Shown here one piece after another: positions 29,376 to 36,986 of a DNA stretch of 46,995 nucleotides. The notes beneath the pieces are model-generated. The model saw nothing but the letters and a program-made list of their open reading frames with translations, had not been told where the DNA came from and did not search any database. The DNA comes from Chloroflexota bacterium (GTDB taxonomy: Bacteria > Chloroflexota > Limnocylindria > P2-11E), in contig VBIZ01000115.1 in NCBI GenBank assembly GCA_005880575.1, positions 1 through 46,995 of the forward strand. The letters run 5' to 3'. The position numbers and the translations under genes are program-made. Position 1 is the stretch's first letter. Every line of letters starts with the position of its first letter.

Positions 29376-29531
29376 TCTCGCTGAGGTGAGGGCGCCGCGG
29401 GTCCTGTCCCGGGGTCGGGGCCGCGCGCTCGCCTACCGGTCCGCTCCCCACCACTTGGGACCAGTCGCTCCTGACGCGGCCGGTGAGCGGCTCGCGCGCA
29501 ACCCGCTCCCCCGTGCCACCCGCGGCGATTC

Positions 29532-30344
29532 GTGCCGTCGCTCGCCGTGATTCAAATTCCATTCGATCCCAACGTGCATTTGGGGCCGATCACGCTGGCG
29601 TGGCACGGGATCTTCACGGCCGTGGGCATCTTCTTCGGTGTGTGGCTGCCCCTCCGTTTGTTGAGAGGGAAGATCAATGAGGACGACGGGTGGGCGGTCG
29701 CGACGTGGGGCGTGATCGGCGGGATCGTCGGCGCGCGGCTCGTACACGTCATCGACCAGCTTCCGTACTACCTCGCGCACCCAGAGCAGATCTTCTTCAT
29801 CTGGACAGGCGGGATCGCGATCTGGGGCGCCGCCATCGGCGGCGTGCTCGGCGGATTCATCGCCGCCGTGCGTCGCGGCGTCCCGGTCGGGTACGGCGCG
29901 GATGCCGCTGCGCCCGGGATAGCGCTCGGGTTCGCCATCGGCCGGATCGGCGACATCATCAACGGCGAGCACCACGCGACCGCATGCACGCCGCCCGAAG
30001 GCATCTGCGTGGGCTTCACCCATCCGGACACGCTGGGCCAGGCCGGTCCGGTCCACCTGGTCGTCGCGTACGACATGCTCTGGGACCTGTCCGCGGTCGC
30101 GCTCACTCTCTGGCTGCGCCGCTTCATCGGCCGGTGGCCCGACGGGGTGATCTTCTGGATCTGGGCCCTGCACTACGCCGTGGGCCGCTTCCTGCTCGGC
30201 TTTTTGCGCATCGGCGACCCGACATACGCGTTCGGCCTGCGGCAGGACCAGACCATCGCGGTCCTCGTGTTCGCAGCGGCGGTCACGATGCTCGTCCGCC
30301 TCCTCGCGCGGACACGCCCGCAGGCGCGTACTTTCGCCGTCTGA
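29532..30344 (+). CDS. lgt: Prolipoprotein diacylglyceryl transferase, copy 1
   Basis: 270 residues, about seven membrane helices. Lgt motifs: IPFDPNVHLGPITLAWHGIF, GARLVHVIDQ, the signature GRIGDIINGEHH (usual GRIGNFxNGE) and HYAVGRFLLGFLR with the catalytic arginine. The histidine of the HGG loop of the E. coli enzyme is replaced (GGIAIWGAAIGG), as in actinobacterial Lgt. It transfers diacylglycerol to the lipobox cysteine of prolipoproteins such as LivK. GTG 29532 or GTG 29547 may start. Followed by a second lgt with a 4-nt overlap. Confidence 0.92.
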   Translation: MPSLAVIQIPFDPNVHLGPITLAWHGIFTAVGIFFGVWLPLRLLRGKINEDDGWAVATWGVIGGIVGARLVHVIDQLPYYLAHPEQIFFIWTGGIAIWGAAIGGVLGGFIAAVRRGVPVGYGADAAAPGIALGFAIGRIGDIINGEHHATACTPPEGICVGFTHPDTLGQAGPVHLVVAYDMLWDLSAVALTLWLRRFIGRWPDGVIFWIWALHYAVGRFLLGFLRIGDPTYAFGLRQDQTIAVLVFAAAVTMLVRLLARTRPQARTFAV

Positions 30345-31150
30345 TCGACCTCCCCTTCGATCCGAACGTCCACGTCGGATCGCTCAGCTTCGCCTGGCAC
30401 TCGATCTTTTCGCTCGTCGGGATGATCGTCGGAAGCTTCGTCTCATTCCGCGCCGCGCGCTACCTCATCCGTGACGACCGGGTCTATCCGTTCGCGATCG
30501 CCGTGGTCGTCGGCGGACTCATCGGCGCCCGCGTCGCGCATGTTCTCGACAACTGGAGCGTGTACGCGGCCCATCCCATCGACGTCCTCGCGTTCTGGAA
30601 CGGGGGGATCGGGACGACCGGCGCGCCGATCGGTTCGACGATCGCGGGATACATCGCCGCGCGCCGGCTGCGGCTCCCGATCGGTTTCATGTTCGACATC
30701 TCGGTCATCGGCATCGCGCTCGGCGAGGCGATCGGCCGCATCGGCGACATCATCAACGGCGAGCATCACGCGATCGCGTGCTCGGGCCTCCCCTGGTGCG
30801 TTCGCTACACCAACCCGGCGACGCTCGGACAGACCGAGTACGTGCAGCCGGTCGCGGCTTACGACGGGCTCGTCATGGTGCTGATCTTCATCGCCCTGGT
30901 GGTGTACTGGCGCCGCGTCCGCGGGAAGCCGCCGGAGAGCCGCGTGTACTGGGCCTACCTCCTGCTCTTCGGCGGGTTTCGCTTCCTGACGTCGTTCCTG
31001 CGCCTCGATCCGCTTTTCGTCGACGGGCTGCAGGAGGCACAGCTTCTCGGCCTCGTCTACGCGCTGGGCGGGGCGGTCATGCTACCGATCCTGACTGCAC
31101 GAGCGCGTCTTGACTCGCGCAAGCAGCGTGCTACTACTACAGACACGTAG
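30341..31150 (+). CDS. lgt: Prolipoprotein diacylglyceryl transferase, copy 2, non-canonical start
   Basis: About 269 residues, a tandem paralog of the preceding gene: LPFDPNVHVGSLSFAWHSIF, GARVAHVLDNW, GRIGDIINGEHH and LFGGFRFLTSFLRLD. The HGG loop reads GGIGTTGAPIGS, so the E. coli His is Thr. The homology begins exactly at the stop of copy 1, where the only possible start codons are CTG 30341 (CTGA overlap) or ATC 30344; the first canonical codon in frame is the ATG near 30421, after the first conserved helix. Translational coupling to copy 1 is likely. Confidence 0.85.
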   Translation: MIDLPFDPNVHVGSLSFAWHSIFSLVGMIVGSFVSFRAARYLIRDDRVYPFAIAVVVGGLIGARVAHVLDNWSVYAAHPIDVLAFWNGGIGTTGAPIGSTIAGYIAARRLRLPIGFMFDISVIGIALGEAIGRIGDIINGEHHAIACSGLPWCVRYTNPATLGQTEYVQPVAAYDGLVMVLIFIALVVYWRRVRGKPPESRVYWAYLLLFGGFRFLTSFLRLDPLFVDGLQEAQLLGLVYALGGAVMLPILTARARLDSRKQRATTTDT

Positions 31151-31168
31151 TACAGAGGCGGTGAGCCC

Positions 31169-32068
31169 ATGCGCGTAGCGGTGACCGGCGCGAACGGGTT
31201 CGTAGGGCGGCACGCGATCGCCCGGCTCCTCCTCGGCGGACACGAGGTGCGTGCTCTGATCAGCGAGCGTCCTGGCGCCGAGAAAGAGCTGCCAGGGGGC
31301 GGGACGCAAATGGATGTCCGCCGCGCCGACGTGCGTGCGCCGGAAACGCTTCGCGGCGCGTTCGATGGCATCGACGCGGTGATCCACACGGTGGCCGTTC
31401 CGACCGAACGGAAGCAGCACTTCGCCGCGGTGAACGTCGCGGGCGTCGCGCACGTCGTGGCCGAGGCCCGCCGCGCTGGGGTCGGCCGGATCGTCCACAT
31501 GGGGGCGCTTGGCGCCGACCCGGCCTCCCCGTATCCCTACTTGCGCAGCAAGGGCGAAGGCGAGGCGCTCGTTACGGGATCGGGCATCTCCCACGTCGTT
31601 CTCCAGCCGTCCCTCCTCTTCGGCGAAGGCGACGACTTCTTCCCGCGGCTCGCCTTCAGCCTGCTCTTCCCGGTCGTTCCGGTGCCGGGCGACGGCAAGG
31701 CCCGCTTCCAGCCGGTCCACGTCGACGACATCGCCCAGGCGCTCGTCGCGGCGGTTCAGCGGCGCGAGATCTCGGGCGTGCACCAGATCGGCGGCGCCGA
31801 GCCCGTCACCTACGACGAGATGCTCGCCGAGACGATGCGCGCAACCGGCAAGCGCCGACCGACCCTCCATGTGCCCGTCCCACTCATGAAGCCGGCGGCC
31901 TTCGCGATGGGCCTCGTCATGTCCGACCCGCCCGTCACGATTCCTCAGCTGGACCTGCTCGCCGTCGACAACACGCCCCGCCAAAACGATCTTGAGCCCG
32001 TTTTTGGCGTCCGCCCGCGCCCGTTCAAGGGCGCCCTGGATTACCTAAGGAAACGTCGCGGCAGCTAA
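31169..32068 (+). CDS. NAD(P)-binding atypical SDR (NDUFA9/NmrA-like)
   Basis: 299 residues. The Rossmann loop VTGANGFVGRHAIARLLLGG opens the protein, followed by VNVAGVAHVVAEARRAGVGR and an SDR-like YPYLRSKGEGEALV in which the Tyr-x-x-x-Lys pair is present as YLRSK. The C-terminal VHVDDIAQALVAAVQR and HQIGGAEPVTYDEML are typical of the complex I NDUFA9-like subgroup. Function may be sugar or quinone/lipid related; not assignable. ATG 31169 has GAGGCGGTGAG upstream. Confidence 0.78.
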   Translation: MRVAVTGANGFVGRHAIARLLLGGHEVRALISERPGAEKELPGGGTQMDVRRADVRAPETLRGAFDGIDAVIHTVAVPTERKQHFAAVNVAGVAHVVAEARRAGVGRIVHMGALGADPASPYPYLRSKGEGEALVTGSGISHVVLQPSLLFGEGDDFFPRLAFSLLFPVVPVPGDGKARFQPVHVDDIAQALVAAVQRREISGVHQIGGAEPVTYDEMLAETMRATGKRRPTLHVPVPLMKPAAFAMGLVMSDPPVTIPQLDLLAVDNTPRQNDLEPVFGVRPRPFKGALDYLRKRRGS

Positions 32069-32073
32069 AAAGG

Positions 32074-32097
32074 AACAGATTTTCGGACCTGTTTTTG
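32074..32097 (+). terminator. Weak terminator after the SDR gene
   Basis: AACAG (32074-32078) pairs with CTGTT (32089-32093), followed by TTT. The stem is only 5 bp, so termination would be inefficient. Confidence 0.35.
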
Positions 32098-32118
32098 CGA
32101 TTTGCCCTCTTCTCAAGC

Positions 32119-32220
32119 CCCGCCCGCATGGATAAGATTCGTACGGAAACCGACACACAATCGCAGTGGGGAGAGCGCGGGCGGGTCTTCTGGTCCGGAA
32201 GGTCACAATCCCGACCGCCC
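32119..32220 (+). promoter_or_regulatory. Mutually exclusive hairpins in the leader of the Cys-rich gene
   Basis: Segment B (32177-32187, GCGGGCGGGTC) can pair with upstream segment A (32119-32127, CCCGCCCGC; 9 bp) or with downstream segment C (32213-32220, GACCGCCC; 8 bp with one bulged G). C lies just before the AGAGAGGAAAG ribosome-binding site. A TAAGAT -10-like hexamer at 32132-32137 lies inside the A-B loop, so if it is used A would not be transcribed. Confidence 0.35.
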
Positions 32221-32238
32221 TAGAGAGGAAAGCGCGTT

Positions 32239-32436
32239 ATGAAGGAATGGATCGTCTGCGAGGACAACTGCCTCAAATGTTCCTACGGAGCGACCCTCGA
32301 CTGTGATGGCGATTGCCCGCGGTGCCCGCGAAACACCTACTGCCCCTGCGTGACGTTCGTCTCGTTCGCTGCGGGCAAGCTGGCTCCGGTCGTCCAGCCC
32401 GTGACGACGACCTTCGAGCGTCCGCGCAAGCGCTAG
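32239..32436 (+). CDS. 65-residue cysteine-rich protein with two CxxxCxxC motifs
   Basis: Eight cysteines fall within residues 7-37: CEDNCLKC (C7, C11, C14), CDGDCPRC (C22, C26, C29), then CPC (C35, C37). The two CxxxCxxC units are separated by seven residues, suggesting an internal duplication that binds zinc or an iron-sulfur cluster. The remainder is a short strand-rich and basic tail ending RPRKR. ATG 32239 has AGAGAGGAAAG upstream, so translation is credible. The prfB start lies 7 nt after the stop, implying co-transcription. I do not recognise the family. Confidence 0.65.
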   Translation: MKEWIVCEDNCLKCSYGATLDCDGDCPRCPRNTYCPCVTFVSFAAGKLAPVVQPVTTTFERPRKR

Positions 32437-32443
32437 CACACTG

Positions 32444-33572
32444 TTGACCGTCGATCAGGCGTCCCTCTCCTCTCTGCGCGACCGCATCGAACGCATGGCG
32501 GTGTTCCTTTGACCTTCCCGCTCTCTCTCGTGAGGTCGCGGACCTAGAGATCGAATCCGCGAAGCCGGACCTCTGGCAGGACCGGCAGCGCGCTCAGAAG
32601 ATCCTGAAGCGCCTCGGCAACCAGCGCGATCGCTTGGAACGGTGGGAGCGCTTTCGCGCGCGCGCGAAGGATCTGAGCGAGCTCGCTTCGATGGCCGACG
32701 GCGATTCCAGGATGGAAGCCGACATCGCTCATGACTCCGATGAGCTCGCCAAGGAGGTCGCGCAGGCGAGCCTCGAGGCTCAACTCTCCGGACCGTACGA
32801 CGAGCGGAGCGCGGTCCTTGCGATCTCCGCGGGAGTCGGCGGCACGGACGCGGCCGATTGGGCCGAGATGCTCGTCCGCATGTATCTGCGCTGGGCCGAG
32901 CGTCGCGGCTTCAAGGCGGAGCTCCTCGAGTCCACGCCGGGCGACGAAGCGGGCTTCCGGAGTGCGACCCTCACCGTCGAGGGGCCATTCGCGTATGGCT
33001 ACCTGAAGACCGAGCGTGGGACGCATCGGCTTGTGCGCATTTCGCCGTTCGACTTCCAGAAGCGGCGTCAGACCTCGTTCGCCTTGGTCGATCCCACGCC
33101 GGAGGTCGAGAGCGAGGCCGAGGTCGAAGTGCGTCCTGAGGATCTTCGGATCGACACATACCGCGCCACCGGAGCAGGCGGGCAGAACGTCAACAAGACC
33201 GAAACCGCGGTGCGGATCACGCACCTGCCGACCGGCATCGTCGTGGCGTGCCAGAACGAACGGTCGCAGCTTCAGAACAAAGAGACCGCGATGAAGATCC
33301 TCCGCGCGCGCCTGCTCGAGCGGCAGGTGCGGGAGCAGGAGGAGGCTCAAGCGAAGGAGCGCGGTGAGATGCGCTCCGCCGACTGGGGGAGCCAGATCCG
33401 TTCGTACATCCTCCACCCCTACACGCTGGTGAAGGACCATCGGACCGGCGTGGAGATCGGCGATCCGGTTCGGGTGCTCGGTGGCGACATCGATCCCTTC
33501 ATCGAGGCCGCGCTCTCTCGGCCGCCTAGCGGAGCGACAGGCGACGGTGGCACCGGCCCTGCACAGTCTTAA
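32444..33572 (+). CDS. prfB: Peptide chain release factor 2, programmed +1 frameshift
   Basis: The zero-frame part runs from TTG 32444 to an in-frame TGA at 32510-32512 (22 codons), then translation shifts +1 at CTT-TGA-C and continues from GAC 32511 to 33572, giving about 375 residues. Class features: SPF anticodon-like tripeptide in [12 protein letters not shown], and the catalytic GGQ in [14 protein letters not shown]2 ends translation at UGA and UAA. The frameshift is the known autoregulatory switch of prfB: low RF2 favours shifting. The start has little Shine-Dalgarno and may be coupled to the Cys-rich gene. Confidence 0.95.
32501..32513 (+). other. prfB frameshift site
   Basis: The slip sequence CTTTGAC (32507-32513) matches the prfB consensus exactly. 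An internal Shine-Dalgarno-like GGCGG lies a few bases upstream, weaker than the usual AGGGGG. The downstream frame ([13 protein letters not shown]) joins smoothly with RF2 homology. Confidence 0.93.
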
Positions 33573-33605
33573 ACCGCGCTTCGAGCGCTGGAGGAGGCTG
33601 CTGCC

Positions 33606-33950
33606 ATGGTGAGCGTGAAGGATCTTCAGGACGTCGTGGACGATCTGAAGGTTGAGGCGACCAAACGCGCGAACGATTTGTTCGGCGAGGGGAAGAATGA
33701 AGTGCGCCGCGCTGTTGGCGGCCACTCCGACGGTGCGATTTTTGGGACGCTCGCGCTCGGGCTTGTGCTCGGCGCGATCGTCGGTGCCGCGATCGCCCTG
33801 CTCTTCGCGCCATTCCCGGGCGACGAAGCGCGCCGCCGTCTGACCGAGAACATCGACAAGGTGCGCACGACCGAGCCTGCGTCGAAGGCCGGCAACGGCT
33901 CGACCCGACCGGTCTCGACTGTCGGAAGCTCCGCTTACCCGAGCAGCTAG
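33606..33950 (+). CDS. YtxH-like protein
   Basis: 114 residues. A polar helical N-terminus (VKDLQDVVDDLKVEATKRAN) precedes one membrane helix (LALGLVLGAIVGAAIALLF) followed by APFPGDEARRRLTENIDKV, the YtxH-type helix-APxxG-R layout. The C-terminus is Ser/Thr-rich. ATG 33606 has GGAGGAGG about 9 nt upstream. It is the second YtxH-like gene in the window. Role unknown. Confidence 0.65.
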   Translation: MVSVKDLQDVVDDLKVEATKRANDLFGEGKNEVRRAVGGHSDGAIFGTLALGLVLGAIVGAAIALLFAPFPGDEARRRLTENIDKVRTTEPASKAGNGSTRPVSTVGSSAYPSS

Positions 33951-33975
33951 CACCAGAAGCAGGCGGAGTGATCTA

Positions 33976-34072
33976 GAACCGGGACGAGGGGGCTGGCGCG
34001 CGCAGTGGGACCCGAGACCCTACGTGGTCGAGGGAGGGACCCGCGAGCACGACAGCCCCCTCGGCCCGGTTC
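33976..34072. other. Long imperfect hairpin between convergent genes
   Basis: The outer stem pairs 33976-33995 with 34053-34072 (19 of 20 pairs; GAACCGGG...GGGGGCTG). Pairing continues inward with mismatches, a second helix 34005-34013 with 34036-34044 (8 of 9, one G-T), and a 4-bp inner helix. About 36 pairs in 97 nt give a rod. It lies between the end of the YtxH-like gene (+) and the end of cca (-), so it may be a bidirectional terminator; the length and internal loops also allow a structured RNA. I looked for the SRP tetraloop motif and did not find it. Confidence 0.55.
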
Positions 34073-34079
34073 GTGCGCT

Positions 34080-35432
34080 CTAGCCGCGACCTAGCTCTCG
34101 CGCCAGCTCTAGGAGATGTTCGCGGGTGTTGAGCTTCGGATCGTCGGTGACCCGTTCGAAGAGCTCGCCCAGGATTTCGCCGACGCGCCGGCTCGGCGGG
34201 ATGCCAAGTTCCTTCATCACGTCGTTTCCGTCGATCGCGAGATCTTTGAGCGAGAAGGCGGACGCCGCACGGATCTCCTCCTGGACGCGTTCCCAGAGCG
34301 CCTCGAGCGCGTACATGCGCGGCGATCGCGCGCCGCTCCCGATGTTGTCGGCCTTGCGAAGCGCGAAGAGGGCCGGGATGTTCTCGAGCCCCACCTTGCG
34401 CACGAATCGGCGGACCGCCGACGGCGTCCACTCGCTCTGGTACCAGAACATGTGATTGCGGATGAGGTGCGTGACCCTCGTCACGGTGTCCTTGTCGAAC
34501 CGCCATCGGCGCAGGATGTCTCGCGCGGTCGCCTCGCCGACGAACTCGTGCTGGTGAAAGTGGCCATCGGCGAACGTCGCCGGCTTGCCGATGTCGTGGA
34601 AGAGTCCCGCGAGCCGCAGAACGAGGTCGTCCGTGGGGGTGGCGTCAAGCGTGGCGAGCGAGTGCTCGAAGACGTTCTGCGCGACGGCCTTGTCCTGGGG
34701 CGTGTCTTTCGCGGTCTCGAGCTCCGGGCAGATGACCGCGAGCAGCCCTAGGTCTGAGAGCAGGCGAAACGCTTCCGACGGCTTGGGCGCTTCGAGCATC
34801 TTCGTGATCTCCTGCTGGATCCGCTCGCCGGAGAGGCTCGCAGCGAGGCTCGCCGAATCGCGGATCGCGTCCGCGGTGCGCGGGTCGATCACAAAGCCGA
34901 GCCGAGTCGCGAAGCGGACCGCGCGAAGCATCCGCAGCGCGTCTTCGGCGAAGCGTTCGCGCGGCTCGCCGACGGCGCGCACGACGCGCGCCTCCAGATC
35001 GCGCTGCCCGCCGAACGGGTCCACGAGCTCGCCCGGCCGGCCCTCGACCCCCGGGCGCCAGGCCATGGCGTTCATGGTGAAATCACGGCGCGACAGGTCC
35101 TCGTGGAGCGAGTCGGTGAACGCGACCGTGTCGGGATGGCGGTGGTCGGCGTAGTCGGCCTCGACCCGGTAGGTCGTGACCTCGATCTCGTGGTCACCCT
35201 GGCGGACCACCACGGTCCCGAAGCGGTTCAGGTAGAGCGCGTGCCGGAAGACCTTCTGGATCTCGTCCGGCGTCGCGCTCGTCGCGATGTCCCAATCGTG
35301 CGGGTCGACGCCGCGGAGCGCGTCGCGCACGCATCCGCCGACGACGTAGGCCTCATGTCCGGCTGCCACAAGGCGGGCGACGACGCGCTCGACGTCGGCG
35401 GGTACCTGGATGTGCGGGACGGTGCGGGTCAC
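34080..35432 (-). CDS. cca: CCA tRNA nucleotidyltransferase / poly(A) polymerase family, HD domain
   Basis: 450 residues. The class II nucleotidyltransferase head has EAYVVGGCVRDALRG and the metal-binding pair in HDWDIATSATP, then RRDFTMNAMA and the adjacent RNA-binding helices (RFAEDALRMLRAVRFATRLG). An HD domain follows (LAGLFHDIGKPATF, HFHQHEFVG). It builds or repairs the CCA end of tRNAs, with a phosphohydrolase HD domain as in E. coli Cca. ATG 35430-35432. It is convergent with the YtxH gene across the long hairpin. Confidence 0.92.
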   Translation of the reverse strand: MTRTVPHIQVPADVERVVARLVAAGHEAYVVGGCVRDALRGVDPHDWDIATSATPDEIQKVFRHALYLNRFGTVVVRQGDHEIEVTTYRVEADYADHRHPDTVAFTDSLHEDLSRRDFTMNAMAWRPGVEGRPGELVDPFGGQRDLEARVVRAVGEPRERFAEDALRMLRAVRFATRLGFVIDPRTADAIRDSASLAASLSGERIQQEITKMLEAPKPSEAFRLLSDLGLLAVICPELETAKDTPQDKAVAQNVFEHSLATLDATPTDDLVLRLAGLFHDIGKPATFADGHFHQHEFVGEATARDILRRWRFDKDTVTRVTHLIRNHMFWYQSEWTPSAVRRFVRKVGLENIPALFALRKADNIGSGARSPRMYALEALWERVQEEIRAASAFSLKDLAIDGNDVMKELGIPPSRRVGEILGELFERVTDDPKLNTREHLLELARELGRG

Positions 35433-35472
35433 CCGCGAAGTTTAGAGAGCGCGGCGACCGCAGAATGGCCCG

Positions 35473-36267
35473 ATGCGGACCAGGGCAGTCACGGTCGCGG
35501 CGGCGGTGCTCGTCGTCGTGCTCGCCGCGGTCGCCCTTGTCTTCGCGTCGTCCGGTCCTGCCGAGTGCGGACCGATCGCCGGCGGCGCGGACGGCGTCGC
35601 CGTGCAGCTTCGGTACGTCGACATCGGCGACCGGCAGCTCACGTTCACGTTCGGCCCGAGCTCCACATCGGACGTGTTCGGCGTTCCACGCTTTGAGCTC
35701 GCGTTCCACAAGACCACGCCTCCGCCCGAGCTCGATACCGGCTCACGACGTCTCGACGTCGCGTTCCACGGGGCGTCGGGCTTCAATCCGGATCTGACGC
35801 CGAGCTACCGAGGCTCGTCGCTCCTCGTTCCGTCACATCCAGGCGTGCTCCGAGAGGCCGCCGTCACGCAGGATTCCGCCGCGCTCTTGTCGTGGCGTCT
35901 GATGCTCCAGCGATCGGAGTGCCCGACCGTGACGACCAACAGCTACGTCTGGGGAAAGAGCCCCCGCGTTCAGGTCACCATCGCGTTCGGTCAACGGGCG
36001 TGGATCACCGTGGAGCATCCGGCCACCTACGTGGGAGCGCCGGTCCTCGCACCCATGTTCGTGGCCGGTCGCGGATTCGTCCCGCGGTCGAAGCTGTACG
36101 TGCGCCTCGGCGATCAGGACCTCGACCCGGCGGAAGCGGACGGGGAGGGCAGGATCGAGACGAGCATGTTCGTGCCGAAGATGCTGCCGGGGATCTACGA
36201 GCTCTCCGTCACCGACGACTCGGGCCGGCGCGCGACGTATCGCCTGCTCGTGACCGACGAGCTGTGA
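35473..36267 (+). CDS. Exported protein with C-terminal Ig/IPT-like domain
   Basis: 264 residues. The N-terminal helix (AVTVAAAVLVVVLAAVALVF) is a signal or anchor. The central part is strand-rich with two cysteines (AECGP, SECPT) that could form a disulfide. The last ~75 residues (VAGRGFVPRSKLYVRLGDQD...GIYELSVTDDSGRRATY) resemble IPT/Ig-like surface modules. No enzyme motif is seen. It is divergent from cca (40-bp gap) and convergent with livF. Confidence 0.55.
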   Translation: MRTRAVTVAAAVLVVVLAAVALVFASSGPAECGPIAGGADGVAVQLRYVDIGDRQLTFTFGPSSTSDVFGVPRFELAFHKTTPPPELDTGSRRLDVAFHGASGFNPDLTPSYRGSSLLVPSHPGVLREAAVTQDSAALLSWRLMLQRSECPTVTTNSYVWGKSPRVQVTIAFGQRAWITVEHPATYVGAPVLAPMFVAGRGFVPRSKLYVRLGDQDLDPAEADGEGRIETSMFVPKMLPGIYELSVTDDSGRRATYRLLVTDEL

Positions 36268-36275
36268 GGTAGGCG

Positions 36276-36986
36276 CTAGTCCTCGCCGAGGTAGGCCTTG
36301 CGGACCATCTCGTTGCTTGCAAGTGCCTTCGCCGTGTCGCTGAGAACGATCTTGCCGGTCTGCAGGACGTACCCGCGATTCGCGATCGTGAGCGCCATGT
36401 GGGCGTTCTGCTCTACCAGAAGCACCGTCATGCCCTGCGCGTTGATCTCCTTGATCGTCTGGAACACCAGCTCCACGAGGACCGGAGCGAGCCCCATCGA
36501 CGGCTCGTCGAGGAGCAGCAGCTTCGGGCGGGCCATGAGCGCGCGGCCGATCGCGAGCATTTGCTGCTCTCCACCCGAGAGCGTCCCAGCCCGCTGCTTC
36601 AGTCGCTCCTTGATCCGCGGAAAGAGTGTGTACACGCGCTCGTAGTCGTCGGCGATGTTCGCCGCGCCTCGCGCGAACGCGCCCATCTCGAGGTTTTCCC
36701 GGACCGTCATCCGCGCGAAGATGCGACGCCCTTCCGGTGAGTGCGCGATGCCGAGTCGCACGATCTGGTTCGCGGGCGTCTTCGTGAGATCCGACGAGTC
36801 CATACGCACGGTACCGCGTCGCGGGCGAAGGACGCCGGCGATCGTGCGGAGCGTCGTCGTTTTCCCGGCGCCGTTGCTGCCGATGAGCGTGACGATCTCG
36901 CCCTGCTCGACCTTAAGTGAGATGCCCTTCAGCGCTTCGATGTTGCCGTAGTACGTATGGACGTCCTGCACCTCGAGGATCGGCAT
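36276..36986 (-). CDS. livF: Branched-chain amino-acid ABC transporter ATPase LivF
   Basis: 236 residues. Walker A GSNGAGKTTTLR, signature LSGGEQQMLAIGRAL, Walker B LLLLDEPSMGLAP and the switch His region (VLLVEQN) are all present; PNQ-type TPANQIVRLGIAHSPEGRRI marks the LivF subfamily. Cytoplasmic ATPase of the HAAT importer. ATG directly abuts the livG stop. Last gene of livKHMGF. Confidence 0.95.
   Translation of the reverse strand: MPILEVQDVHTYYGNIEALKGISLKVEQGEIVTLIGSNGAGKTTTLRTIAGVLRPRRGTVRMDSSDLTKTPANQIVRLGIAHSPEGRRIFARMTVRENLEMGAFARGAANIADDYERVYTLFPRIKERLKQRAGTLSGGEQQMLAIGRALMARPKLLLLDEPSMGLAPVLVELVFQTIKEINAQGMTVLLVEQNAHMALTIANRGYVLQTGKIVLSDTAKALASNEMVRKAYLGED

Noticed and set aside
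29376-29531. Gap between secA and lgt as an RNA or regulatory element
   Set aside because: Scanned for promoter hexamers, hairpins with T-runs and small ORFs; nothing convincing in the 156 bp.
33976-34072. SRP (4.5S) RNA or tRNA
   Set aside because: The rod shape and length suit a small SRP RNA, but the conserved domain IV (GGTCAGG, GGAA loop, AGCAGCC) is absent on both strands; no tRNA cloverleaf fits.
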